NCBI GenBank assembly: GCA_009840635.1
Contig: VXNL01000110.1
Location: 18,319-82,318, forward strand
DNA from: Acidobacteriota bacterium
GTDB taxonomy: Bacteria > Acidobacteriota > Vicinamibacteria > Marinacidobacterales > Marinacidobacteraceae
DNA: 64,000 nt
Reading direction: 5' to 3'
Shown here in pieces: positions 19,455-28,190 of this stretch (position 1 is the stretch's first letter; each line of letters opens with the position of its first letter). The position numbers were made by a program, and so were the translations under genes. A model generated the notes under the pieces. The model made no database searches. It saw only the letters and a list, made by a program, of their open reading frames with translations, and had not been told where the DNA came from.

Positions 19455-20452
19455 GCGGCGGACGGGTTCCGGTCACGCTGATCACCGGCGCCTCAGGCGA
19501 GATTGGCCAGGCGCTTCTCCGCCGGCTGGCCCAGAGGCCGGGCGATCCCATCGTGACCGTGGATCTTCGTCCACTGTCCACCGGAGCCCTCAAACGCCCC
19601 CACCGGGAGCACTTCCAGGGCGACATTCTGGATGCTGCACTGTGGGAACGGCTCCTCCGTCAATACCGCCCCGCCCTCATCTTTCACCTGGCCGCGATCC
19701 TCTCGACCCACGCGGAATCGGTACCGGTCCTCGCCCACCGGGTGAACGCCGACGGCGCCGCCCGCCTCCTCGCAATGGCCGCCGATCTCGCCACCCCGGA
19801 CGAACCCGTCCGCTTCGTGTTCCCGAGTTCGATCGCGGTGTACGGCCTCCCGTCCCAGGAGGCCAAGGAGGCGGCGGCGCCCGTCAGCGAAGACGAGCAT
19901 CTCGACCCGGCCACGCTCTATGGCGCCCAGAAGCTGTACGTCGAGCGCCTCGGCGCCACCGTGGAGCGGCTGGGCGGTGGCCTCGACTTCCGGGCGGTAC
20001 GCCTTCCCGGTCTCATTTCCTCGGACACCCTGCCTCAGGGAGGGACGAGCGACTGGGCTCCGGAACTCATCCATGCGGCCGCCCGGGGTGAGCCCTATTC
20101 CTGCTTCGTCAATCCGGGAGCCCGCCTCCCGTTCTGCGCCATGCCCGATGCCGTGGGAGGGGTCCTGAGCCTCGCGTTCCGCGAAAAGGCCTCCCTGACC
20201 CGGACGGCCTACAACCTCGGCGGGCCCAGCCTTTCGGCCGCCGAGATCATCGCGCGGGTGGCCCGGGATTTTCCAGACCTGGAGGTGCGATTCCAGCTTG
20301 ACCGGGGGCGCGACCGGATCGTGGCGAGCTGGCCCGCCGCCGTGGACCACACCGCGGCCCGCCGGGACTTCGGCTTCGCCCCCGAGCACGACGAGGAAAC
20401 GCTCTTCTCCCGGTACCTGATACCGGGCATCCGGCGCCGCTATCAGGGATAA
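19451..20452 (+). CDS. NAD-dependent epimerase/dehydratase family protein
   Basis: 333 residues. Extended short-chain dehydrogenase with the Rossmann glycine motif TGASGEIG (residues 13-20), FHLAAI, a serine pair FPSSIAVYG and catalytic YGAQK. The sequence around YGAQK and the C-terminal region resemble D-erythronate dehydrogenase and SDR-type threonine dehydrogenase rather than sugar-nucleotide epimerases, but the substrate cannot be assigned. It is translationally coupled to the preceding esterase. Confidence 0.78.
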   Translation: MSGGRVPVTLITGASGEIGQALLRRLAQRPGDPIVTVDLRPLSTGALKRPHREHFQGDILDAALWERLLRQYRPALIFHLAAILSTHAESVPVLAHRVNADGAARLLAMAADLATPDEPVRFVFPSSIAVYGLPSQEAKEAAAPVSEDEHLDPATLYGAQKLYVERLGATVERLGGGLDFRAVRLPGLISSDTLPQGGTSDWAPELIHAAARGEPYSCFVNPGARLPFCAMPDAVGGVLSLAFREKASLTRTAYNLGGPSLSAAEIIARVARDFPDLEVRFQLDRGRDRIVASWPAAVDHTAARRDFGFAPEHDEETLFSRYLIPGIRRRYQG

Positions 20453-20461
20453 ATTCCCGCG

Positions 20462-21232
20462 ATGGCAACCCCGTTCCGTTCTCCATTCTGGCCCGGCGTC
20501 CTTTCGCCCTTTGTTTCCGCTTTTTTGGGCGCGGGCACGTATCTCGTCCTCACCCGGCTGAGTTCCAATCCGGACGCGGACTACCTGTTCCGCCTGGGGG
20601 CGGTGGCGTTCGTCATGCTGGTTCCTCCCGCGTTCGCGCTCCACCGGGCCTGGCGCGGCTACCGGGACGGCGGGCTCCGCTGGACCGGATGGATGGCCGC
20701 GTCGGTAGCGCTCCTCTCACTCGGCCTCGTGACCGTGCCCATCGGAGGCGCCGTCCGGCGGGCCCGTCAGGCGGCCAACCTGGCGCTCTCCGGGGTGGCC
20801 GCTCCCGATTTCCTCGCCCGGGACCTCGACGGGGAGGTCCACCGCCTCTCCGATCACCGTGGGTCTGTTGTCCTCGTCAATATCTGGGCCACCTGGTGCC
20901 CGCCCTGCCGCGCCGAGATGCCCGAGCTGGACCGGCTGGCGCGGGAACGCGCCGAGGCAGGCTTCCTCGTCTACGGCATCTCCACCGAGGAAGAGGCCAT
21001 CCAGCAGGACTTTCGCCGGGATGTCCTGTCGGTCGACTACCCGCTGCTCCTGCCCGGAGCCCTCGAGAACGGCGTCATGCCGGACATCTTCATCGAGACC
21101 GCCCGCTACCCGGCCAATTTCCTGATCGACCGCGACGGACTGCTGCATCCGGCCCCGAGCACGGACCAGCCCTTCGAAGTGCTCGAAGCGGAGGTGGACA
21201 GGGTTCTGGCGCTCCCGGCGGGAACGCCCTGA
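20462..21232 (+). CDS. Membrane-anchored TlpA-like thiol-disulfide oxidoreductase
   Basis: 256 residues. Three N-terminal hydrophobic segments (about residues 12-30, 41-60 and 75-95) are followed by an extracytoplasmic thioredoxin domain starting VAAPDF, with active site WCPPC (Cys146, Cys149) and a later cis-proline region (RYPANFLIDRDG). TlpA/ResA-type proteins reduce or isomerise disulfides, often for cytochrome c maturation; no cytochrome genes are near. Nine bases after the epimerase gene, so probably the end of the same transcript. Confidence 0.85.
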   Translation: MATPFRSPFWPGVLSPFVSAFLGAGTYLVLTRLSSNPDADYLFRLGAVAFVMLVPPAFALHRAWRGYRDGGLRWTGWMAASVALLSLGLVTVPIGGAVRRARQAANLALSGVAAPDFLARDLDGEVHRLSDHRGSVVLVNIWATWCPPCRAEMPELDRLARERAEAGFLVYGISTEEEAIQQDFRRDVLSVDYPLLLPGALENGVMPDIFIETARYPANFLIDRDGLLHPAPSTDQPFEVLEAEVDRVLALPAGTP

Positions 21233-21235
21233 CTG

Positions 21236-21251
21236 GTCCGCCCCAGCGGAC
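21236..21251. terminator. Short hairpin between convergent genes
   Basis: GTCCGC, loop CCCA, GCGGAC: a perfect six-base-pair stem in the 21-base gap between the TlpA-like gene and the convergent TPR gene. There is no T-run, so termination is inferred from position only. Confidence 0.35.
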
Positions 21252-21253
21252 GG

Positions 21254-22690
21254 CTACCGGTCGGCGCCGAAGTTGCCGAGCGCCATGATCGACGGCACCG
21301 CAACTCCGTTCAGCGTGGCGGGGGTGTAACGGCCGCGGACCAGGGACATCATCAACTGGTGGACCCGCCCCGAACTCTCGGGCGCGAAGTGCGCGGACTT
21401 GACCCGCCCCCGATGATCGATGAGGACCATGATCCCGTCTCGCTCCGACGAACGGCGCGAACCGCCCGAATCCCGCATGGGTACCGGCGTGCTCCGCAGC
21501 ACCGGCGGCTCATAGAGGATGCCGGGGTTGCTGGCACGCTCCCTCACTGCCATCAGGAACGGGGCGAGATCGTGCATGAGGTAGTCGAAGTCCGTTTCGA
21601 ACGCGACCTCGAACGCTGCTTCGGCGCCGACGCCGTCGGAGCGCAGGGCATGGAGATAACCGAGCTGCAGGTGAGCTTCGGCATCCCGGGGACGAATGTC
21701 GAGCAACGCCTGGTAGAGGCTCTCGGTATCCTCGAGATCGCCGTTCAGCGAATGGGAACGGGCGAGCAGCCTCAGCGCTCTGAGATTCGTCGGGTCCTGG
21801 AGAAGCACTTCCCCGAGTTCCTCGATGGCGAGATCCAGATTGCGTGACCCCAGGTGGGATTCACCGATCAACAGGCGAACGTCGTTGCGCTGGGCGTCCG
21901 AGACCGGCATGAAGGTCGAGAGCCAGTTGATCGCCTGTTCGAACTTCCCGTCTTCGATGTAGCGGCGCGCCTGCCGGATCGGATCCTCCATCCCGACGAT
22001 CATTTCGAGCGGGGGTTCCGGCACGGTCGGACGGAGCATGAAGTGCCGCTGCGGCACCACGGCCCGCTCGCTCAGGCTGGCTGCAAGGAGCGGATACGAA
22101 TTGGCAAGCCGCTCCATTGCCACGTCGAAGTCATCCAGAACCCGGAGCTTCTGCCCCTCGTAGACCATCCCCTGCCGCTCGGCGCCGGCCCGGATGGTCC
22201 CGATGTAGACCGGACGGTCCGCGGGGACGGAGATCAGGGTCTCTCCCCGTTCGTGATCCCGGGGGGCCACGGTGAAGCGCTGCCGGATCGGCCGGAACCT
22301 CCGGGTGTTCATCGGGCGGATGTTCGGGAAGTAGACCGCTTCGATCGCCTCCACGTCATAGACGCCGGGAGGAACCAGCTCGTTGATCAGGCCGAGCCCG
22401 TCATCCACCGAAAGGGTCTCGTTGCGGCCGGTATCGCGGTGGCGCAGGACGATCCGGCGCGAACGAAAGTCGGGGCTCTCGAACTTGCCGACGAATCGGC
22501 CGATCACCAGCGACTTGCCGTCGCGTTGGACCTCGGGCCAGACGGACTTCCGGGAGGGAAGCTCGGCTTCCGCGACCGGAAGGAGGAAGCCCGCCCCGCT
22601 CATGCCGAGAACCAGAAACCCGGTCAGGTATGGACGCCGGAAGGACCGGTCCGGCGCCGGGGGAGAAGAGAAACGGCTGCTCACGTTCAC
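21254..22690 (-). CDS. Exported TPR protein with TonB-like C-terminus
   Basis: 478 residues from GTG 22690 (GTG 22684 is an alternative). A signal-like hydrophobic segment (about residues 20-42) precedes a beta-rich N-terminal half. A run of TPR-like helices follows (ARRYIEDGKFEQAINWL, LDLAIEELGEVLLQDP, DTESLYQALLDIRPRDAEAHLQLGYLHALR). The last 60 residues (VLIDHRGRVKSAHF ... GRYTPATLNGVAVP) follow the pattern of a TonB C-terminal domain. Function unknown; probably an envelope scaffold. It is followed upstream on the minus strand by a HEAT-repeat protein and an S41 protease, all with export signals. Confidence 0.65.
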   Translation of the reverse strand: MNVSSRFSSPPAPDRSFRRPYLTGFLVLGMSGAGFLLPVAEAELPSRKSVWPEVQRDGKSLVIGRFVGKFESPDFRSRRIVLRHRDTGRNETLSVDDGLGLINELVPPGVYDVEAIEAVYFPNIRPMNTRRFRPIRQRFTVAPRDHERGETLISVPADRPVYIGTIRAGAERQGMVYEGQKLRVLDDFDVAMERLANSYPLLAASLSERAVVPQRHFMLRPTVPEPPLEMIVGMEDPIRQARRYIEDGKFEQAINWLSTFMPVSDAQRNDVRLLIGESHLGSRNLDLAIEELGEVLLQDPTNLRALRLLARSHSLNGDLEDTESLYQALLDIRPRDAEAHLQLGYLHALRSDGVGAEAAFEVAFETDFDYLMHDLAPFLMAVRERASNPGILYEPPVLRSTPVPMRDSGGSRRSSERDGIMVLIDHRGRVKSAHFAPESSGRVHQLMMSLVRGRYTPATLNGVAVPSIMALGNFGADR

Positions 22691-22773
22691 GATGGTCTCA
22701 CCCTTTCCTTCGCCGTTCAACCCGGCCGCGGTGAAAGCCCCGCAGACGGCTCGTCCACCGGCCCTGCGCGCGG

Positions 22774-24075
22774 CTATCGAGCCTCGCTCCGGCGGATCAG
22801 AACCCGCGCCGCGGCCCGGGCGCGATCGGCGACTTCGCTGTCGGCGTCCTCGCCGACTTCCTCGAGCTTGGGAATCGCGGCTCCATCTCCCAGACGCTCC
22901 AGCAGCGTGATGAGCTCGAGCCGAACCTCCCGGTCCGGGTCGTCCAGGTAACCGAGAAACTCGTCGAGGTGCCCGGACGCGAGTTCCAACCCGTACTCGC
23001 GGGCCGTCTCCCGCAGGCGGCGGTCGGAGAGCGACAGCACGACCCGGTCCACGAAGGGCGTCTGACCCAGCCGCACGAGCGCAAAGCAAAAGGCGAGTTG
23101 CACCCGGGCGTCCTCCTCGCGAAGGAAATCCCGGATCAGGCCGTCCGCGAGCGTGGGGTCGTCCAGCCGCCCCAGTCCCGCGGCCGCATATTCGCGGCGG
23201 CGCGCATCCCGGCTCGAGAGCTCGTGGTAGAACGTCCCCCGGGCCTCGGGCGCCCCGATCCTGGCGAGCCCTTCCAGCGCGTCCCGTGCGAGATCACCGT
23301 CCGGGTCACCGTCGTAGACGGCAACCAACGCCAGCGTCGCGGGTGGGAAGGCCATGCGTCCCAGCGCCCGGACGACGGCCCGCTGAAGCTCGGAATCCTC
23401 CACCATCGAGAGCAGGCTCTCCCCGGCCTCTTCGGTCCCGATCGAGCCCAGGGACTCGACGGCCTTCCGCCGCACATCGTCATCTGGATCGCCGGCTGCG
23501 GCGCGCGCGAGCGCCGCCGCCTCAGTGGCGGCGCGCAGCACCCCGAGCGCCTCCGCGGCGAGTCTGCGATTCTCCGTGTCCTCGTCATCGAGCCGGGCTG
23601 CGAGAGCATCGGCAATCCGGGGTTCGACCGGGCGCAGCGGATCGAGCGCGAAGTCCTGTTCGCGGCGCAGCAACCAGTCGACCGCGCGTTCCCGTCGGCC
23701 TGCGGGAGGTTCCCGGCGGTGGATGTCCACGAGTCCCCCGATCGCTCCGCGCCGATGCGCCGGAACCTCGTCTTCGAGCAGGAGGATCAAGCCCGTCGCG
23801 GCATCGGGTCTGCGGACCGCGGCGAGCGCCTCCAACGCGGCGCGCCGCACGTCGCGGTCCGCATCACGCGCGGCGGGCAGGAGCGCCGCGACCGCCTCGG
23901 TCGAGCCGTCTTCACCGAGCGCACGCGCCGCGTCGCGGCGGGTCCGGGCATCGCTGCTTTCGAGTCGGGCGGCCAACTCCTCGACGCTCGACTGCGCCGG
24001 CGCGAGCGTCGCGGCGCCGGCGAGAAGGGCGAGAGCGAACCCGGTTGCGGAGGTGCGGCCCCGTGCGACCCGCAT
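22774..24075 (-). CDS. Exported HEAT-repeat protein
   Basis: 433 residues. The signal peptide at residues 1-28 ends APAQ. The rest is a chain of roughly 30-residue HEAT/PBS-lyase-type helical repeats (for example RRDAARALGEDGSTEAVAALL, VRRKAVESLGSIGTEEAGESL, VRLELITLLERLGDGAAIPKL). Such solenoids bind proteins; no catalytic motif is seen. It starts three bases after the stop of the S41 protease gene, so it is probably co-transcribed with it and may work with it. Confidence 0.8.
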   Translation of the reverse strand: MRVARGRTSATGFALALLAGAATLAPAQSSVEELAARLESSDARTRRDAARALGEDGSTEAVAALLPAARDADRDVRRAALEALAAVRRPDAATGLILLLEDEVPAHRRGAIGGLVDIHRREPPAGRRERAVDWLLRREQDFALDPLRPVEPRIADALAARLDDEDTENRRLAAEALGVLRAATEAAALARAAAGDPDDDVRRKAVESLGSIGTEEAGESLLSMVEDSELQRAVVRALGRMAFPPATLALVAVYDGDPDGDLARDALEGLARIGAPEARGTFYHELSSRDARRREYAAAGLGRLDDPTLADGLIRDFLREEDARVQLAFCFALVRLGQTPFVDRVVLSLSDRRLRETAREYGLELASGHLDEFLGYLDDPDREVRLELITLLERLGDGAAIPKLEEVGEDADSEVADRARAAARVLIRRSEAR

Positions 24076-24078
24076 TCC

Positions 24079-25755
24079 TCAGCGGCCTTCCCCGCCGGTG
24101 GTCCCGGCGAGGTACGCCTCGGGATCGTGAAGCAGCAGCGCTGCCGCAGGCATGGCCTGGAGCGCCGCTGCGACCTGGGGATCGCGGTCCAGGGTCGCCC
24201 GCCGGGAGGCCGCGGGTCCCCACAGGAGACTGAAGACCTCGCTTTCGATCCGGAGCGCCACGGCCTCGCGATGCCGTTCCAGTCCGTCGCGGTCGTGCAG
24301 AATCCCCTCCTCCGCCAGGAAGTCGAAGAACTCGGCGAGCGTCGCGGCGTCGGCGCGGAAAGTCTGATCCACCGCCCGGATCAGGTCACCCCGCGCCTGG
24401 AGTTCGTCCGGCCGGGTGCCCGCCCCGTCAACCGCCCCCCGGCCGTCCGCGGGAACGAACCGGGTCGCGAACCGGAAGACGGCTCCGTGCTGTTCGACCT
24501 CCAACAGGACCTCGGGAAGCTCCGGGGCGAGGACCTCCCGGTCCGGCGCGACGCCTCCTCCGCCCCGAATTTCCCGGCCGAGTCCCGTAAGGATGATGGT
24601 TCCTGCCTCGTCGTTCGATTCGTGCTCTCCGCGATCCTGGAAATACGCGAGGAAATCTCCCGAGTCGTAGTCGCGCTGGAGCCGGCGGCCGCTCGGGGTG
24701 AAGTACTCCGCGGAGGTGAGCCCCAGTGCGTAGCCGTGCTTCAACTGGAACACCGATTGGACGAGGCCCTTCCCATAGGTGTTCTCCCCGAGGATGAGCC
24801 CGCGGTCGTGGTCCTGGATGGCGCCCGCGACGATCTCGGATGCCGAGGCGCTCTCCCGGGAAACGAGAACGATCACGGGGAGGTCGCTGTAGGGACCGGG
24901 CTTTTCGGCGAAGAAGACCTGATCGTTCTCGGAGTGGCGTCCGCGGATGGAGACGATTTCCTGGTGCTGCTTCAGGAAGACGTTGGAAACGGCCACCGCC
25001 TGGTTCAGGAGTCCACCCGGGTTGCGGCGAAGATCCACCAGCAGCCGGTCAGCCCCCACAAGACGAAGTTCCGCGATGGCCTCGCGTAGCTCGCTCTCGG
25101 TGTTCTCGTTGAAGTCCGAGACCCGCACATAGCCGGTCTTCTCGGACCCGGCGGGCTCGTCGAGCACGAAGTAGTAGGGAACGCTCTTGAGCGCGATCCG
25201 GTCCCGGATCACGGTGAAGTCCAGCGGGGCGTCGTAACCGGGCCGGGTGATGGTGATGCTGACCGGCGTTCCTCGCGGACCCCGGAGCAGGTTCACCGCG
25301 TCGTCCATCGTGTACTGCGTCGCATCCTCGCCCTCGATCCGGGAGATCACGTCACCGGCCCGGATCCCCAGCCGGTATGCGGGAGTCCCCTCGAAGGGCG
25401 AAACGACGGTCAGGAGTCCGTTCTGATGCTGCACCCGGATGCCCAGCCCGACGTAGCCTCCCTGCTGCCGCTCGCGCATCTGACGGTAGTTACGCGGGAC
25501 GAAGAGGTTCGAATGGGGGTCCAGCCGGGCGAGCATCCCGGACACCGTCGCCCGGGTCAGGGTCTCCGGATCGATCTCCCGGGGATACGCCGTCTCGATG
25601 TGCCGGATGACGTTGGAGTGCCGTTGCAGCAGCACCTTCAGCCCGTCGGAGGGCGGGAGTCCCCGCGCCGGCTGGACGCCGAGGATCGTCGCCGAGATGG
25701 CGGCCCCGACCAGGAGCGGCATCAGCAGGGGGATGACCCGCGCCCGGAGCCTCAT
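24079..25755 (-). CDS. Carboxyl-terminal processing protease (S41, PDZ)
   Basis: 558 residues with an N-terminal membrane/signal segment (about 7-30), an N-terminal helical domain containing LDPHSNLF, a PDZ domain at about 95-180, and the S41 core. The catalytic Ser304 (SASASE) and Lys329 (TYGKG) are 25 residues apart, as in tail-specific proteases. CtpA-type enzymes trim C-termini of envelope proteins in the periplasm. The roughly 200-residue C-terminal extension is longer than in typical CtpA. First gene of a minus-strand trio with the HEAT and TPR proteins; a repeat element lies 13 bases upstream of its start. Confidence 0.92.
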   Translation of the reverse strand: MRLRARVIPLLMPLLVGAAISATILGVQPARGLPPSDGLKVLLQRHSNVIRHIETAYPREIDPETLTRATVSGMLARLDPHSNLFVPRNYRQMRERQQGGYVGLGIRVQHQNGLLTVVSPFEGTPAYRLGIRAGDVISRIEGEDATQYTMDDAVNLLRGPRGTPVSITITRPGYDAPLDFTVIRDRIALKSVPYYFVLDEPAGSEKTGYVRVSDFNENTESELREAIAELRLVGADRLLVDLRRNPGGLLNQAVAVSNVFLKQHQEIVSIRGRHSENDQVFFAEKPGPYSDLPVIVLVSRESASASEIVAGAIQDHDRGLILGENTYGKGLVQSVFQLKHGYALGLTSAEYFTPSGRRLQRDYDSGDFLAYFQDRGEHESNDEAGTIILTGLGREIRGGGGVAPDREVLAPELPEVLLEVEQHGAVFRFATRFVPADGRGAVDGAGTRPDELQARGDLIRAVDQTFRADAATLAEFFDFLAEEGILHDRDGLERHREAVALRIESEVFSLLWGPAASRRATLDRDPQVAAALQAMPAAALLLHDPEAYLAGTTGGEGR

Positions 25756-25768
25756 GGCGTGATCCTAG

Positions 25769-25890
25769 CAGCCTGTGCCGAAACTCACGCGGCATTCGAC
25801 GCCCGCTGAATCGCCGCTGAACGCTCGGCGGTGGCTCGCTCTTCGTTGCGCTTCGGTCGAAGTACGCTCGGTGTTCCTCCCTCGCGTGCC
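25769..25890. repeat. Second, partial copy of the 50103-50285 repeat element
   Basis: Begins CAGCCTGTG-CC-GAAACT-C-ACGCGG and continues CATTCGACGCCCGCTGAAT, then CGTTGCGCTTCGGTCGA and TTCCTCCCTCGCG, in the same order and spacing as at 50105-50227, with most positions identical. The right-hand inverted end of the other copy is missing; instead the sequence runs into a half copy of the GCCGGTCT palindrome. It fills the gap between the S41 protease start and the tatC stop, with no convincing gene inside. Confidence 0.75.
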
Positions 25891-25945
25891 GGTCTGGAGG
25901 CCGCTACCGCGAGAACCGGCCGGCGTGCCAAGCCGGGTGCGCCGC

Positions 25946-26728
25946 CTAGTCGTCTTCCCGCTTCTTGCCGCGCATCCGGTTCCCGACCCACGCGATCCCG
26001 ATCGAGAGCGTGTAGAGCAGGACCATCGGCCCGGCCAGGAGGATCTGGGTGGCCGGATCGGGCGGGGTCAGAAGGGCGGCGAACACGAAGCACAGCAGGA
26101 TCGCGTACTTGAAGTAGCGGACGAGGAACCCGGGGGTAATCACCCCGAGCCGCGACAACAACAGCGCCAGCGTAGGGATCTGGAACATCACCGCGGTCAC
26201 CAAGACCAGCCGGGCATAGAAGCTGAAGGTCTCCGAGACCCGGTAGCGGATCTCGATGTCCTCCCCGACGCCGCCGAAGGTGCTCAGGAACTCGGCGCCT
26301 ATTGGGAAGAGCACGTAGTGACAGAAGACCGCACCCGAAATGAAGAAAACGGAGCCCACGATGACGAACGGGACGGCGAGGTGGCGCTCGTGGCGGTAGA
26401 GCCCGGGAGCGATGAATCCCCACGCCTGGCCCAGCCAGACCGGCGTGGACACGACGATGGCCACCAGGAAGCTCATCTTGATCCCGAGGACGAAGTTCTC
26501 CTGCGGCGCGGTGGCGATGAGGCTCCCCCCGTACGGTTCGATGACGTTCCGGAGCGGCTGCATCAGGAAGTTGAAGACCTCGTCGTAGAAGAAGAAACAG
26601 CCCACGAACGCCACCATGATCGCGATCGCCGCCCGGATAAGACGGCTGCGCAGCTCGTCCAGGTGTTCGAGGAAGGTCATCCGGTCGGCCGGCCCGTTCG
26701 GGCCGTCCGTCCGTTCAGAGTCGCTCAC
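25946..26728 (-). CDS. tatC: Sec-independent protein translocase TatC
   Basis: 260 residues from GTG 26728 (ATG 26680 at MTFLEHLDELRSRL is the conserved core start). Six hydrophobic segments; the family signature FLEHLDELRSRL near the N-terminus, an early PLRNVI region and the conserved FGLxxP-like region are present. TatC recognises twin-arginine signal peptides in the inner membrane with TatA/TatB. tatA/B lies just upstream on the same strand, a 36-base gap. Confidence 0.94.
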   Translation of the reverse strand: MSDSERTDGPNGPADRMTFLEHLDELRSRLIRAAIAIMVAFVGCFFFYDEVFNFLMQPLRNVIEPYGGSLIATAPQENFVLGIKMSFLVAIVVSTPVWLGQAWGFIAPGLYRHERHLAVPFVIVGSVFFISGAVFCHYVLFPIGAEFLSTFGGVGEDIEIRYRVSETFSFYARLVLVTAVMFQIPTLALLLSRLGVITPGFLVRYFKYAILLCFVFAALLTPPDPATQILLAGPMVLLYTLSIGIAWVGNRMRGKKREDD

Positions 26729-26764
26729 GGATCGCCGTGGGACAGCGACGTCTGCTCCGCCCCG

Positions 26765-27232
26765 TCACTTGCCGGAGTCCCCGCGAGACTCCGCTTCCTT
26801 GGTCCCGTCATCGCTCGCCGCCTCATTCCCGCCAGCGCGGTCCCCGCCATCCGTTGCGTCGGCTGCGGGACCCACGGCCTCGTCCACTGCCGACGCAGCC
26901 GGGGGCGGGCCCGCCTCGGAATCCCCCGCCGGGGGGCTCTCCTCCTCTTGCTGCTTTGCGCCCGGCGGACCGGATCCACGGTCCGGGTCGAGTCCCCGGC
27001 CCAGATCCGTCACCTCCTTCTTCAACTCGGAAACCTCGCTGCGGGCCGTCCGGAACTCCTCCATCTGGACCTCCCGCTCCAGGGTGCTGCGCAGTTCCGT
27101 GCTGGTCCGCCGGAACTCCGCGATGCTCTTGCCGAGCGTCTTGCCGATCTGGGGCAGCTTGCGGGGGCCGAAGACGATCAGGGCCACCACCAGGATGATC
27201 AGCATCTCCTGCATTCCGAGCGGGCCGATCAT
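26765..27232 (-). CDS. TatA/TatB-family twin-arginine translocase subunit
   Basis: 155 residues from ATG 27232. One N-terminal transmembrane helix (about residues 8-22), the FGPRKLPQIGKTLGKSI hinge and amphipathic helix, a coiled helical stretch, and an acidic, proline/alanine-rich tail. Length and extended helices suggest TatB more than TatA. The open frame reaches 27412, but that part antisenses the menG start; ATG 27232 gives the family N-terminus. Co-transcribed with tatC. Confidence 0.85.
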   Translation of the reverse strand: MIGPLGMQEMLIILVVALIVFGPRKLPQIGKTLGKSIAEFRRTSTELRSTLEREVQMEEFRTARSEVSELKKEVTDLGRGLDPDRGSGPPGAKQQEEESPPAGDSEAGPPPAASAVDEAVGPAADATDGGDRAGGNEAASDDGTKEAESRGDSGK

Positions 27233-27350
27233 CAACGGGAGCAGGGAGAGGGCGGGCAAGGTCCGGACATTATCGTCTGCCCGGGGGTTGGCCCGCGCCG
27301 CTCCGGCCGCGGACGGAGGCTCCGCCACCAGCACCCCGCTAGACTGAATC

Positions 27351-28190
27351 ATGCGCTCGCCGCAGCTTTCCCCGGAAGCCCGGCGGCAGGCTCCGGGGGC
27401 GATCCGGCGCATGTTCGAAGCCGTCGCGCCGCGCTATGACCGGATGAACCGGATCCTCAGCGTCGGACTCGACCAAGGCTGGAGACGGGCCGCCCTTCGG
27501 GAACTGGACTGTGCGCCGGGCTCCCGGATCCTGGATCTGTGCTGCGGAACGGGGGATCTCGCCCTGTTGCTGCCGCGCGACCTGCGTCCCGTGGGTTGCG
27601 ATCTCACGCCCGCCATGCTGGAAATCGCGGACGCCAAGGCGGCGCGCCGCCGGATGGCATTCCCCGGGGTCGCCGGAGACGCAATGCGGCTGCCCTTCGC
27701 GGACGACGTCTTCGATGCCGCGGTGGTGGGCTTCGGAATTCGGAATCTCCCGAACCTGAAGCGGGGGCTCGCCGAGATCCATCGGGTCCTCGCCCCCGGA
27801 GCGAAGCTCGTGATTCTGGAGTTCTCGCGGCCGGAGCACCCCGTCGTACGGCTCGGGCACGGGGCGTGGCTCCGGCTCGCCGTACCCGGTCTCGCCCGTC
27901 TCGCCGCTTCGGGCGGGGAGCCCTACGACTACCTGAAGGACTCCATCCTGGGCTTTCCGGATGCCGGAGCGCTCGCCCGCACCCTCGGCGGGGCCGGATT
28001 CAGCGCTGTTTCCTACCGGCATCTGGCCCTGGGGACGGTCGCCATCCACTGGGGCCGCCGCGGTCGGCGGACCGCCCCCCGCGGTGGGGCACGGGAAGCG
28101 GGAAACGGGAATCGGACTACCAGGGCACGGGGAGAAACCGCAGCGGCCCGATTCTCGGTATCTCGGTCGGCAGCGAGTTCAACTGCATGA
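27351..28190 (+). CDS. ubiE: Demethylmenaquinone/ubiquinone C-methyltransferase
   Basis: 279 residues. Class I AdoMet methyltransferase with the UbiE/MenG signatures FEAVAPRYDRMNRILSVGLDQGWR, ILDLCCGTGDLAL (AdoMet motif I), AVVGFGIRNL, ILEFSRPEHP and YDYLKDSI. It methylates the quinone ring in menaquinone (or ubiquinone) synthesis. The last 40 or so residues after VAIHWGRRG are low-complexity and absent from most relatives; they run 74 bases into the convergent pilus gene, so a recent loss of the usual stop is likely. Divergent from tatA/B with 118 bases between. Confidence 0.92.
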   Translation: MRSPQLSPEARRQAPGAIRRMFEAVAPRYDRMNRILSVGLDQGWRRAALRELDCAPGSRILDLCCGTGDLALLLPRDLRPVGCDLTPAMLEIADAKAARRRMAFPGVAGDAMRLPFADDVFDAAVVGFGIRNLPNLKRGLAEIHRVLAPGAKLVILEFSRPEHPVVRLGHGAWLRLAVPGLARLAASGGEPYDYLKDSILGFPDAGALARTLGGAGFSAVSYRHLALGTVAIHWGRRGRRTAPRGGAREAGNGNRTTRARGETAAARFSVSRSAASSTA

